Position numbers and translations under genes: made by a program. From Pannonibacter anstelovis (GTDB taxonomy: Bacteria > Pseudomonadota > Alphaproteobacteria > Rhizobiales > Stappiaceae), in the NCBI RefSeq assembly GCF_036881715.1, contig NZ_JBAKBF010000003.1, positions 434,001-498,000 of the forward strand: a stretch of 64,000 nt of DNA, given 5' to 3'. The notes beneath the pieces are model-generated. The model saw only the letters and a program-made list of their open reading frames with translations, did not search any database and had not been told where the DNA came from. Positions 1 to 8,671 of the stretch are shown here, piece by piece. Within the stretch, counting starts at the first letter, position 1; every line of letters starts with the position of its first letter.

Positions 1-66
1 AGCGCCGCCTGTCGGCCTGAGCAGCTGTCTCCTGTCTTACCGGACGCAACAGGTCCGGCACATGTG
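1..66 (+). other. Probable 3' end and tail of an upstream gene
   Basis: One plus-strand frame (starting at base 3) stays open to a TGA at 18-20, and an intrinsic terminator follows at 67. This fits the last codons of a gene lying mostly outside the window, but too little is visible to name it. A second frame stops at 65-67. Confidence 0.25.
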
Positions 67-95
67 AACCCGGCGTTTTCGCCGGGTTTTATTTT
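67..95 (+). terminator. Intrinsic terminator of the upstream gene
   Basis: A perfect 9-bp stem (67-75 with 80-88) around a TTTT loop is followed by a T-rich tract (TTATTTT, ending at 95). This is the textbook shape of a rho-independent terminator for transcription entering from the left. Confidence 0.8.
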
Positions 96-243
96 GGGCG
101 GCTCAGCGCTGCCGCGCCTGAGAGCTTCAAGAGATACCCGCCGAAAGGCGAGTGGAAAAAGCGGCCGCCACCGTCTAGCTTTTGCGTTCCAGCTTTTGCA
201 CTGCACAAACGCAGTGCCGCCAAGATCTGCAGGAGGACGGCCC

Positions 244-1134
244 GTGACCGCAAGCTTCAAGCCCCGCCGCTCGGCGCTCTACATGCCTGGCTCCAATGCC
301 AGGGCACTGGAAAAGGCCCGCAGCCTCGCCGTGGACTGCCTGTTGCTGGATCTGGAAGATGCCGTGGCTCCCGATGCCAAGGAAGATGCCCGCCGCCAGG
401 TGTGCGAGGCCGTGATGGCTGGTGCCTTTGCAGGCCGTGAGGCGGTGATCCGCATCAATGGTCTTGATACCCAGTGGGGTGAGGCGGATCTGGAGGCGGC
501 AATCGCGGCTGCGCCCGGCGCAATCCTCCTGCCTAAGGTTTCGTCCCTCGCCGATGTGGAGCGCGTGGCGCACCGGCTGAAGCTGGCAGGTGCTCCCGCC
601 TCGGTAAAGCTCTGGGCGATGATGGAAACGCCGCAGGCCATGCTGCATGCAGCCAGCATTGCCTCGGCGGGACGGGACCCCGAAACCCGGCTTGCCTGCC
701 TCGTCATGGGCACTAATGACCTTGCCAAGGAAACCCGCGCCCGCCTGCTGCCGGGCCGGACTGTCATGATGCCCTGGCTGATGACCTGCGTGGCCGCCGC
801 AAGGGCGGGCGGGCTCGATATCCTTGACGGTGTCTACAATGATTTCAACGATCTGGACGGTTTTGCCGCCGAATGCGCGCAAGGGGCGGAGATGGGCATG
901 GACGGCAAGACGCTGATCCATCCCAAGCAGATTGAGGCTTGTCACGCTGCCTTCTCGCCCTCGGAGGCTGAAATCGCCTGGGCGCAGAAGATCAACGATG
1001 CCTTCGCCCTGCCGGAAAATGCCAGCAAGGGGGCGATCCAGATCGACGGCAAGATGGTGGAGCGGCTTCACGCGGACATGGGGCTCAGGGTGCTGGCCAT
1101 CGCCAAGGCCATGGCGGCAGCTGCGCAGGAATGA
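244..1134 (+). CDS. CitE-like CoA-ester lyase, (3S)-malyl-CoA thioesterase-like
   Basis: This 296-residue protein belongs to the HpcH/HpaI aldolase/CitE family of TIM-barrel enzymes acting on malyl-CoA-type esters. The N-terminal RRSALYMPGSN, the LDLEDAV metal/substrate motif, LWAMMET, MGTNDLAKE, and DGKTLIHPKQ near the C-terminus are all present. The pattern and length resemble the Rhodobacter Mcl2 (3S)-malyl-CoA thioesterase as I remember it, more than malyl-CoA lyase or the citrate lyase beta subunit. The reading frame is open further upstream, but GTG 244 is chosen because it follows an AGGAGG about 8 bases before it and starts at the family N-terminus. It is monocistronic or lightly coupled to the DUF1737 gene. 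Thioesterase versus lyase activity cannot be settled from sequence alone. Confidence 0.8.
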   Translation: MTASFKPRRSALYMPGSNARALEKARSLAVDCLLLDLEDAVAPDAKEDARRQVCEAVMAGAFAGREAVIRINGLDTQWGEADLEAAIAAAPGAILLPKVSSLADVERVAHRLKLAGAPASVKLWAMMETPQAMLHAASIASAGRDPETRLACLVMGTNDLAKETRARLLPGRTVMMPWLMTCVAAARAGGLDILDGVYNDFNDLDGFAAECAQGAEMGMDGKTLIHPKQIEACHAAFSPSEAEIAWAQKINDAFALPENASKGAIQIDGKMVERLHADMGLRVLAIAKAMAAAAQE

Positions 1135-1170
1135 TATGCCGGAGTCATCTTTGTTCCTGGAAAGATTGCC

Positions 1171-1374
1171 ATGAAACTCTACCGCTTTATCACCGGTCCC
1201 GATGACAGCCAGTTCTGCCACCGCGTCACGCAAGCCCTCAACAAGGGCTGGGAACTGGCCGGTGCGCCGCAGCTGACCTTTGATGCCACCCGCGGCATCG
1301 TTGTCTGCGGTCAGGCGGTGACCAAGGAAGTGCCGGGCGATTACACCCCGGATATCAAGCTCGGCGACTACTGA
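1171..1374 (+). CDS. DUF1737 domain protein
   Basis: This small 67-residue cytosolic protein of unknown function starts MKLYRFITGPDDSQFCHRV and matches the DUF1737 pattern: an amphipathic helix, then GWELAGAP and a short beta tail. The start follows a GGAAAG six bases upstream. It lies 36 bases after the CitE-like gene on the same strand and 8 bases before the MFS gene, so the three may be co-transcribed. The function is unknown and context does not decide it. Confidence 0.8.
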   Translation: MKLYRFITGPDDSQFCHRVTQALNKGWELAGAPQLTFDATRGIVVCGQAVTKEVPGDYTPDIKLGDY

Positions 1375-1382
1375 GCCGCTTG

Positions 1383-2741
1383 ATGAGCACCGCAGGGCGG
1401 AAGGCAGGGGCTGCCGGCGTCGCTGGCTGGGTTCTGTTCGACTGGGCAGCCCAGCCCTTCTTCACACTGGTGACGACCTTCGTCTTCGCGCCCTATTTTG
1501 CCTCCGCCCTTGCCGCCACCCCGGCGGAAGGGCAGGCCCTCTGGGGCTATGCCACCTCGGCGGCGGGTCTTGCCATTGCACTGCTCGCCCCGTTCCTCGG
1601 CTGCGTTGCCGATGCAGGGGGCGCGCGAAAGCCGTGGATTGCGGCTCTGGCCGTGCCCTATGTCCTGTCCTGCGTTGCCCTATGGTGGGCCATTCCCGGC
1701 ACCGGCTACGGGATTGCCGTGGCGCTGGCGGGCTACGCGCTGGGCACGCTTGCCATCGAATTTGCCACGGTCTTCAACAATTCCATGATGGGCTCGCTGG
1801 TGGCGCGGGACAGGCTTGGCCGACTGTCGGGCGCGGGCTGGGCAGCCGGCTATCTGGGCGGGCTCGTCAGCCTCGTCATGGTGCTTGGCTTCATGGCGGC
1901 CAATCCGGAAACGGGCAAGACCCTGCTGGGCGCAGACCCGCTTTTCGGGCTTGATCCGGCCTCGCGCGAGGGGGACAGAGCGTCGGGGCCATTCTCGGCG
2001 CTGTGGTTCCTCGTCTTCGTGCTGCCGATGTTCCTCTTCACGCCCGATGAGCCGCGCCGCATGGAGGTGGGGGCCGCTGTCCGGCAGGGCCTTGCCTCCC
2101 TGCGCCGCAGCCTTGCAGAGCTGCGGCAGGTGCCCGGCATGGCGCGGTTCCTCATTGCCAACATGCTCTACAACGACGGACTGGTGGCGCTGTTTGCCTT
2201 TGGCGGCATTTATGCAGCCGGTGTGCTCGGCTGGGGCACGATCCAGATCGGCACCTTCGGCATCCTGCTCACCATCACCGGCACCATAGGCGCGCTGACC
2301 GGCGGCTGGCTGGATGACCGGATCGGCTCGCGCCCGGTGATTCTGGGAGCGCTTGGCGGTCTCATCCTGTGCGGCCTTGGCCTTGTTTCGGTGGACCGGG
2401 ACACGGTGTTCTTCGTCATTGATGTAACGCCTGCCGCCCCCGGTGTTCTGTTCGGGTCTCTGCCGGATCTGATGTTCCTTGTGCTTGGCGGCTGTATCGG
2501 TGCGCTCGCTGGCCCGTTGCAGTCCGCTGCACGCAGCCTTCTGGTGCATCTGGCGCCTGCTGGCCGTCAGGGCCAGTTCTTCGGTCTCCTCGCTCTCTCC
2601 GGCAAGGTGACGAGTTTCCTGGCCCCGCTGGCCGTTGCCCTCGTCACCACCGCCACCGCCAGTCAGGCGGCAGGCATGGCGGTGATCCTCGTGTTCTTTG
2701 CCGGCGGGGCTTTTGTTCTTGCAGGCCTGAAGCCGCGCTGA
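1383..2741 (+). CDS. MFS permease, UMF1 (Atg22-like) family
   Basis: This 452-residue integral membrane protein has about 12 predicted transmembrane segments. The N-terminal WVLFDWAAQPFFTLVTTFVFAPYF block is characteristic of the UMF1/Atg22-like branch of the major facilitator superfamily, whose yeast member effluxes amino acids from the vacuole. The substrate of bacterial members is generally unknown. ATG 1383 is preferred over the adjacent TTG 1380; the ribosome-binding site is weak, which suggests coupling to the DUF1737 gene ending 8 bases upstream. Transcription ends at the strong hairpin just after the stop codon, convergent with the chemoreceptor gene. Confidence 0.85.
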   Translation: MSTAGRKAGAAGVAGWVLFDWAAQPFFTLVTTFVFAPYFASALAATPAEGQALWGYATSAAGLAIALLAPFLGCVADAGGARKPWIAALAVPYVLSCVALWWAIPGTGYGIAVALAGYALGTLAIEFATVFNNSMMGSLVARDRLGRLSGAGWAAGYLGGLVSLVMVLGFMAANPETGKTLLGADPLFGLDPASREGDRASGPFSALWFLVFVLPMFLFTPDEPRRMEVGAAVRQGLASLRRSLAELRQVPGMARFLIANMLYNDGLVALFAFGGIYAAGVLGWGTIQIGTFGILLTITGTIGALTGGWLDDRIGSRPVILGALGGLILCGLGLVSVDRDTVFFVIDVTPAAPGVLFGSLPDLMFLVLGGCIGALAGPLQSAARSLLVHLAPAGRQGQFFGLLALSGKVTSFLAPLAVALVTTATASQAAGMAVILVFFAGGAFVLAGLKPR

Positions 2742-2747
2742 AACGGC

Positions 2748-2775
2748 AACAGCCCCGGCGGATGCCGGGGCTGTT
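2748..2775. terminator. Bidirectional terminator hairpin
   Basis: A perfect 12-bp stem (2748-2759 with 2764-2775) around a GGAT loop lies between two convergent genes, the MFS permease and the chemoreceptor. The ends of the stem are AA/TT, giving a short U run in either direction. Confidence 0.75.
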
Positions 2776-2800
2776 GAGTTCGTTCTGTCTGTCCTGGTGT

Positions 2801-4897
2801 TCAGGCGCTCTGGCGGATGTCCCGAAGGAACTGCTCCACCTCCTGCCGCAGTTCGCTCGCTTCCTGCTGGAGGATCGCGGCCGAGGAGCTGACCTTGCGG
2901 GCCGTTTCGCCGGTCTCATTGGCCGACGCGGACACGGCAACGATATTGCGCGTCACTTCCTGCGTGCCGTTCGAGGCTTCCTGGATGTTGCGGGCGATTT
3001 CGGTGGTTGCCAGGCCCTGCTGGTCCACGGAGACTTGGATGCTGCCGGAGATTTCGTTGATCTGCTCGATGGTCGAGGAGATCTCCTGAATGGCTTTCAC
3101 CGCATTGGCCGTTTCCGACTGGACCGACTGGATCTGGCTGGAGATTTCCTCTGTCGCCTTGGCCGTCTGGTTGGCGAGCTCCTTCACTTCCGCCGCCACG
3201 ACCGCAAATCCGCGGCCTGCCTCGCCGGCACGGGCGGCCTCGATGGTGGCATTGAGGGCGAGAAGGTTGGTCTGCTCGGCAATGGCCTGGATTAGTGCCA
3301 CCACCTCGTTGATGCGGCTGGCGGCATCTGCCAGAGCCTCGATCTTGCCATTGGTGGCCTGCGCCTGATGCACAGCCTGCCCGGCAATCCCGGCAGACTG
3401 TTCCATCTGACGGCGGATCTCCGACACGGAGGCCAGCAGCTCTTCGGCGGCGGAAGCAACGGCTTCCACGTTGGCTGCTGCTTCTTCAGAGGCGGCCGCA
3501 ACGGCTGTGCTCTTGGCGCTGGTGTCGTCGGCGCCGACCGTCAGCACGTTGGATGCATTGTTAAGGTCACCGACGAGGCTCGAAACCGTTTCCGTAAGTT
3601 TCGAGATCCGGGCATCGAACGACTGGGACAGATCCCGCACAGCTTCGGCGCGCAGGATGCGCTGGCGCTGCTGTTCTTCCTGCTCGGCCACCAGCTCTTC
3701 AGCCTGCTTCGCCTTTTCACGGAAGATTTCGAGTGCCTGATTGATGTGGCCGATCTCATCACCGCGATCCTTGTCCGGAATGGTGATGTCGTAGCGCTGG
3801 TCGATCAGGGCATTGATGGTGGTGACAGCCCGTTCCAGCGGACGGCGGACGATGCGGTTGCTGAAGAACATGACCGCAAAGGCGACGACAGCGAGCAGAA
3901 CCGCGCCAATGCCGAGGATTGTATAGATGATCTGTGTCGAAGCGGCATTCACCGTTGCCATGGGCACGCTGACCACCACGGCCATGGTGGCGTCCGTGTT
4001 GCCGATGGCGACGGGGCGGACGATGTTGATCATATCTCCGCCCGCCGCGTCTGCGTATGCAGTGTAGGAGAAGGGCTGGGCTGACTTGACCGCATTGAGA
4101 ACCTGAGAACCAAAGGCCGCTTCTTCAGAGCCCTTGGCTTCGGCCCATGTTTTGCCCAGGAGCGCCGGGTCTGTGTTGGCGATCCAGACACCCGCCTGAG
4201 ACAGGAGATTCACCTGACCGGTGCCCATGGGCTTCTGGGAAGACAGGGTTGTCGTCAGATCGGTGAGCAGAAGATCGCCACCGGTCACGCCGATGACCTT
4301 GCCACCATCCCGGATCGGGGAGCTGAAGGAAATGCCGGTCATGACAACGCCATCAGTTTCCCAGGTGTAGGGCTCCGTGGCGAAGTCCTTGCCGGTCTTG
4401 TAGGAGACATGGAACCAGTCGCCCTCAGGAGATGGCTTGAGCGGCGGGATGGGGCTGAAGTCGACCTTGCCTTTGTTCCTGTAGAAGTAGGGGCGCCAGA
4501 CACCGGCCTCATCGTGGCCCGGCTGGCCCGTAAACTCTGCATCGCGGCCGTCCAATGCATTCTCAAGAACCATACCCCAGGTTCCGGCCATCTGGGGATA
4601 GGTCTGCATTGCATCCTGCAAGATGTTGGTCCAGGCCTGCCTGTCGACCGGACCGCTGCGCTTCAGTGCGTTCAGCGCACTGCCGAGACCTTGCGCGGGC
4701 AGAAGGCCTTGCTCGATCACCCGTGCAACATACTCGGCCTGTTCCTGCGCAATGGCTTCCACTTGCTGAATGGCAAGCTGCTGCGTTGCTGAGGTTGCCT
4801 GATATCCAATGACACCAATTCCAACAGCAAGAACTCCGGCCAGCGCAGTCACGCTGACGGCCGCAAGCTTGGTTGCGATCTTTGCCTGCTTCAACAT
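2801..4897 (-). CDS. Methyl-accepting chemotaxis protein with periplasmic Cache domain
   Basis: This 698-residue membrane receptor for chemotaxis has an N-terminal transmembrane helix (about residues 13-33), then a roughly 290-residue periplasmic double-Cache-type sensor region. A second transmembrane helix (about 325-347, IIYTILGIGAVLLAVV) precedes a HAMP linker and the cytoplasmic signalling coiled coil. The hairpin tip EQTNLLALNATIEAARAGEAGRGFAVVA is diagnostic and binds CheW/CheA. The C-terminus (…FLRDIRQSA) lacks the NWETF-type pentapeptide that tethers CheR. No che genes are nearby, so it signals to an array encoded elsewhere. The ligand is unknown; Cache domains often bind amino or carboxylic acids. 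Confidence 0.93.
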   Translation of the reverse strand: MLKQAKIATKLAAVSVTALAGVLAVGIGVIGYQATSATQQLAIQQVEAIAQEQAEYVARVIEQGLLPAQGLGSALNALKRSGPVDRQAWTNILQDAMQTYPQMAGTWGMVLENALDGRDAEFTGQPGHDEAGVWRPYFYRNKGKVDFSPIPPLKPSPEGDWFHVSYKTGKDFATEPYTWETDGVVMTGISFSSPIRDGGKVIGVTGGDLLLTDLTTTLSSQKPMGTGQVNLLSQAGVWIANTDPALLGKTWAEAKGSEEAAFGSQVLNAVKSAQPFSYTAYADAAGGDMINIVRPVAIGNTDATMAVVVSVPMATVNAASTQIIYTILGIGAVLLAVVAFAVMFFSNRIVRRPLERAVTTINALIDQRYDITIPDKDRGDEIGHINQALEIFREKAKQAEELVAEQEEQQRQRILRAEAVRDLSQSFDARISKLTETVSSLVGDLNNASNVLTVGADDTSAKSTAVAAASEEAAANVEAVASAAEELLASVSEIRRQMEQSAGIAGQAVHQAQATNGKIEALADAASRINEVVALIQAIAEQTNLLALNATIEAARAGEAGRGFAVVAAEVKELANQTAKATEEISSQIQSVQSETANAVKAIQEISSTIEQINEISGSIQVSVDQQGLATTEIARNIQEASNGTQEVTRNIVAVSASANETGETARKVSSSAAILQQEASELRQEVEQFLRDIRQSA

Positions 4898-4983
4898 ACG
4901 GGCACCCCTTCTGGCCTCCGGGAATTCTCTTGTCCCGGCAGGACTCTCCTAGGGTCAGGAAACGCTGAATCCCGTTAAGGAAA

Positions 4984-5018
4984 AGCTTCCAGAAGCAGTT
5001 TTTTCGCCTCTGGAAGCT
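4984..5018. terminator. Hairpin between purH and the chemoreceptor gene
   Basis: A 10-bp perfect stem (AGCTTCCAGA 4984-4993 with 5009-5018) encloses a 15-base T-rich loop and is flanked by A- and T-runs. It sits about 50 bases after the purH stop and is best read as the purH terminator. It lies in the 173-base gap upstream of the chemoreceptor gene, where I see no other clear element. Confidence 0.55.
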
Positions 5019-5070
5019 AAAAATTTTTTTCAACTATTAGGCATTGTAATAATTCTCAATGCACCTACTG

Positions 5071-6687
5071 TCAGTGACGGAAGTGACGCATACCTGTCAG
5101 AACCATCGCAAGACCTGCCTCATCTGCAGCCGCGATGACTTCATCATCGCGCATGGAACCGCCCGGCTGGATGACGGCGGTTGCTCCCGCTTCGGCGGCG
5201 GAGAGCAGGCCATCAGCGAAGGGGAAGAAGGCATCGGAGGCGACCACGCAGCCCTTGGTCAGGGGGGTGGAAAGGCCGGCCGCTTCGGTCGCATCCAGCG
5301 CCTTGCGGGCTGCGATGCGGGCGCTGTCGACGCGGCTCATCTGGCCTGCACCCACGCCAACCGTTGCGCCATCCTTGGCATAGACGATGGCGTTGGACTT
5401 CACGTGCTTGGCAACGCGGAAGGCGAACTTGAGGTCGGCAAGTTCCTGCGCCGTCGGGGCGCGCTTCGTCACGACTTTGAGGTTGAGATCGTCAATGACG
5501 CCATTGTCGCGCGACTGGACCAGCAGGCCGCCTGCGACGGACTTGATGGCCAGACCTGCGGCGCGCGGATCGGCGAGACCACCGGTGACCAGCAGGCGCA
5601 GGTTCTTCTTCTTCGCGACGATTTCGATGGCTTCGTCCGTGGCTGCCGGGGCGATGATCACCTCGGTGAAGATCTTGACGATCTCTTCGGCCGCTTCCGC
5701 ATCCAGCGTGTCGTTGAGGGCGACGATGCCGCCGAAGGCCGAGACCGGATCACAGCGAAGCGCCAGTTCATAGGCTGCTTTCAGGCTGGAGCCTTCCGCA
5801 ACGCCGCATGGGTTGGCGTGCTTGATGATGGCAACGGCCTTGGTACGCTTGGGGTCAAACTCGCTGACCAGCTCGAAGGCGGCGTCCGTGTCATTGATGT
5901 TGTTGTAGGACAGGGTCTTGCCCTGCAGCTGGCGGGCGGTGGCCACGCCGGAGCGGCGCTCGCCGGTGGTGTAGAAGCCGGCCGACTGATGCGGGTTCTC
6001 GCCGTAGCGCATGACCTCGGCCAGCTTGCCGCCCATGGCGCGGTAATCGGGGGCCTCGACAGCGGTTTCACCGGCCAGCCAGTTGGACACGGCGGCATCA
6101 TAGGCTGCGGTGCGGGCAAAGGCCTTCTGGGCGAGCTTCTTGCGCAGTTCCAGCGGTGACTGGCCGTTGTTCTCGTCCAGCGCGGACAGAACGGCAGCAT
6201 AGTCTGCCGGGTCCACGACGACGGTTACATAGGCGTGGTTCTTGGCCGCTGCACGGGTCATGGCCGGGCCGCCGATGTCGATGTTCTCGACGCCCGTCGC
6301 ATAGTCCGCGCCGGAAGCAACCGTGTCTTCGAAGGGATAGAGGTTGACGCAAAGCAGGTCGATGCCGCCGATGCCATGGGCCTCCATGGCTGCCTTGTGC
6401 TCCGCGTCGTCACGGATCGCGAGCAGGCCGCCGTGCACCATCGGATGCAGGGTCTTGACCCGGCCGTCCATGATTTCCGGGAAGCCGGTGACTTCGGAAA
6501 TGTCCTTCACCGGCAGTCCGGCGTCCGCCAGCGTCTTGCGGGTGCCGCCGGTGGAAATAAGCTCCACGCCGCGCTCGGACAGCCCGCGGGCGAAGTCGAG
6601 CAGCCCGGTCTTGTCGGAAACGGAAAGAAGGGCGCGCTTGACGGAAACGAGCGGGGGAACGGGAACTCCCTTGGACACCACGGCCAT
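5071..6687 (-). CDS. purH: Bifunctional AICAR formyltransferase/IMP cyclohydrolase
   Basis: This 538-residue cytosolic enzyme catalyses the last two steps of de novo purine synthesis, formylation of AICAR from 10-formyl-THF and ring closure to IMP. The N-terminal MGS-fold cyclohydrolase domain (about residues 12-145) shows RALLSVSDKTGL and KTLHPMVHGGLLA. The C-terminal transformylase domain (about 150-538) shows LRYGENPHQSAGFY, IIKHANPCG and the family ending (VLTGMRHFRH). Length is normal. It follows the heparinase-like and rsmB genes on the same strand, an order common in Rhizobiales. The start is ATG 6687; an upstream in-frame ATG was not preferred. Confidence 0.97.
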   Translation of the reverse strand: MAVVSKGVPVPPLVSVKRALLSVSDKTGLLDFARGLSERGVELISTGGTRKTLADAGLPVKDISEVTGFPEIMDGRVKTLHPMVHGGLLAIRDDAEHKAAMEAHGIGGIDLLCVNLYPFEDTVASGADYATGVENIDIGGPAMTRAAAKNHAYVTVVVDPADYAAVLSALDENNGQSPLELRKKLAQKAFARTAAYDAAVSNWLAGETAVEAPDYRAMGGKLAEVMRYGENPHQSAGFYTTGERRSGVATARQLQGKTLSYNNINDTDAAFELVSEFDPKRTKAVAIIKHANPCGVAEGSSLKAAYELALRCDPVSAFGGIVALNDTLDAEAAEEIVKIFTEVIIAPAATDEAIEIVAKKKNLRLLVTGGLADPRAAGLAIKSVAGGLLVQSRDNGVIDDLNLKVVTKRAPTAQELADLKFAFRVAKHVKSNAIVYAKDGATVGVGAGQMSRVDSARIAARKALDATEAAGLSTPLTKGCVVASDAFFPFADGLLSAAEAGATAVIQPGGSMRDDEVIAAADEAGLAMVLTGMRHFRH

Positions 6688-6795
6688 GGCCTTGCCTCGC
6701 AGATCTGAGGATGGAAAGTGGCCGTGGCCCTAGCACGATCAGGGCTGAAACGGAAGCGCAAGAAGCCACAGGGAGCGAATCAGCTTTCGGTTTGC

Positions 6796-8544
6796 CTACA
6801 GCGGCAGTTCCGGCTCTTCAGCTGTGCTGCGTTCGCGCCGCACATTGCGGGCACCGGCTGTGCGGCGGAACTGCCAGGCTGCCTGGCTGGACTGGCTGAT
6901 GCGGCCATAGAGCACCAGCTGCTGAGTGCGGCGGTGGCCATAGACATCCGAGAGATAGACGGATTCCTCCAGCACCAGTTCCGCGCCGGAGGCGTTGAAT
7001 TCCCAGGCTTCGCCATCGGGCGCCATCAGCAGCGCTGCGGTGCCCGCGCGCAGAAGGCTTGGCTTGATCAGCGGATGCAGATGGAAGCGGATGGTGAAAT
7101 GGTCGTGATGCGTCAGGGCACCCAGCGTCGAGAACAAATCGATGCCGTCCAGTACGGAGCCATCACTCGACAGGCGGATGTCGCGCTCGTGCAGTACATT
7201 GTAGCGGTGGGCATAGCCATCATGGGAGGCGGTGACGCGGGTGCCCATGGCGTCTTCCTCGCGGTTGACAGGCACGCTGGTCGGGCCGGTCAGGATCGGT
7301 GAACCGAGCCAGCCGGTGAAGGGCTTTTCCGTCAGAAAACGGCAGGAGGAGCTGTCTTCCATGCCGGCTGTCGAATGGGCGGCCGTGGAGCGGGCGACCT
7401 GGCGCCAGCCGTCGCTGGCCCAGCCGGATACGCCGCAATTGACCACCAGCCGGTGACGCCCGGAGGACATTTCAAGGGACAGGCAGCCGGCGTGGGCGGA
7501 TTCGCTCAGCAGTGGCGGCGGCGGTGTGCCGGTGTCCATCAGCACCACCGTGTCCCCGCCCATCAGCCGCTGATAACCGGAGAATGGCGCGTTGCCGGGA
7601 GGCGCGCCGCGTGCATCATCATAGGCAAGGATCGTTGCCACCAGATCTGTCGGAGTGGAGCCCATGCCATTAAAGTGGGCGAAGGCACCGTCCACGTGGC
7701 GGAAGAAGCGCACCATGGGCATCATCCGGTCGATGGCCTGCATCATGCCGGCGGGCGTCTCCAGCCCTTGCGTGACGAAGGCCTGCCGGATGGGCAGAAG
7801 ATCGGTGAGAATGTCGAGGATCGCGCCCGGATTGCGCGACACGTGACCACCATCCGGCATGATCTGGCGCTGCAGCTCGTGCTCCAGCCTCCTGAGGCTC
7901 TGGCGCACATAGCGGCCCTGACCGGCCATGGAAATGCTGGCAGCTGCAACGGCAAGCGCCGCCTGAAGACGCGGCACGCCATCAGGGGTCTCGTTGATGG
8001 TACGGCGCAGATAACGGACCTGACGGCCAAGCGAGCGCAGGAAACGGCGGTAGAATTCGGCATCGCCGTCCTCCAGCACCAGCGGCGACTGGGCAAGCCA
8101 GGACAGCACGCGCCGCGCCACGACCGGCTGTTCCCAGGCGATGGGGTCCCAGCGGCCGCACAGGCGGATCCAGTCGTCGACTAGAGCGCGGGCGTTCTGG
8201 CGGGCGACAAGGCTCTCGGCGGCGCGCAGGTCGCGCAACCAGCCGAAACTGTGCAGCTCGCGCTGCCAGGCCGGATCTTCCCCCTTCAGTTCGAAGGGGG
8301 AACGGCCTCTGGCCTCGACCACCTTACCGGAGAAGAGGAAGCGGCCGCCGTATATATCGAGGGCATTGGTCTGGTCGGCGGTGCGCAGGTCCTGGGGGGC
8401 GATGAGCAAACGGGAGGGCGTTCCCGCAAATGGCTGCCAGCGGAACAGGGGTCCGCCATGCAGCCAGCGCAGGCCATTTTGCCAGAGATGATGGAGCAGC
8501 AGGCGCCCTATGCGCCCCTGCTCACCCATCGCCCGGATCGTCAT
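6796..8544 (-). CDS. Heparinase II/III family protein
   Basis: This 582-residue protein has the alpha-toroid N-terminal region (about residues 20-330) and a Hepar_II_III beta-sandwich C-terminal domain (about 340-560, SSGRHRLVVNCG… through HDGYAHRYNVLHERDIRLSSDG). Family members are polysaccharide lyases, but this rhizobial subgroup between rsmB and purH has no established substrate. No N-terminal signal peptide is evident, which would leave the protein cytosolic, odd for a lyase of extracellular glycans. The start codon is preceded by a 7-bp hairpin (GGCAGTG/CACTGCC, 8545-8561) that covers the ribosome-binding region. Confidence 0.88.
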   Translation of the reverse strand: MTIRAMGEQGRIGRLLLHHLWQNGLRWLHGGPLFRWQPFAGTPSRLLIAPQDLRTADQTNALDIYGGRFLFSGKVVEARGRSPFELKGEDPAWQRELHSFGWLRDLRAAESLVARQNARALVDDWIRLCGRWDPIAWEQPVVARRVLSWLAQSPLVLEDGDAEFYRRFLRSLGRQVRYLRRTINETPDGVPRLQAALAVAAASISMAGQGRYVRQSLRRLEHELQRQIMPDGGHVSRNPGAILDILTDLLPIRQAFVTQGLETPAGMMQAIDRMMPMVRFFRHVDGAFAHFNGMGSTPTDLVATILAYDDARGAPPGNAPFSGYQRLMGGDTVVLMDTGTPPPPLLSESAHAGCLSLEMSSGRHRLVVNCGVSGWASDGWRQVARSTAAHSTAGMEDSSSCRFLTEKPFTGWLGSPILTGPTSVPVNREEDAMGTRVTASHDGYAHRYNVLHERDIRLSSDGSVLDGIDLFSTLGALTHHDHFTIRFHLHPLIKPSLLRAGTAALLMAPDGEAWEFNASGAELVLEESVYLSDVYGHRRTQQLVLYGRISQSSQAAWQFRRTAGARNVRRERSTAEEPELPL

Positions 8545-8671
8545 GGCAGTGTCTCACTGCCCTTGTGCTGGCGCCGGAATGAAATTGACTTGCCCTTTCA
8601 CCATAAGAGGTAACGAACTGTTAGGGTTAGCTCTCAGTTGTCCATTGCGGGTCAGAGTGGTTACGGGGCAG

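Noticed and set aside
64..243. N-terminal extension of the CitE-like protein to position 64
   Set aside because: It would translate through the terminator at 67-95 and adds sequence absent from the family. GTG 244 has a strong Shine-Dalgarno.
4984..5030. Hairpin plus A/T tract as a riboswitch for purH or the chemoreceptor
   Set aside because: It lies downstream of purH, not upstream, and shows no purine-aptamer features. A terminator explains it.
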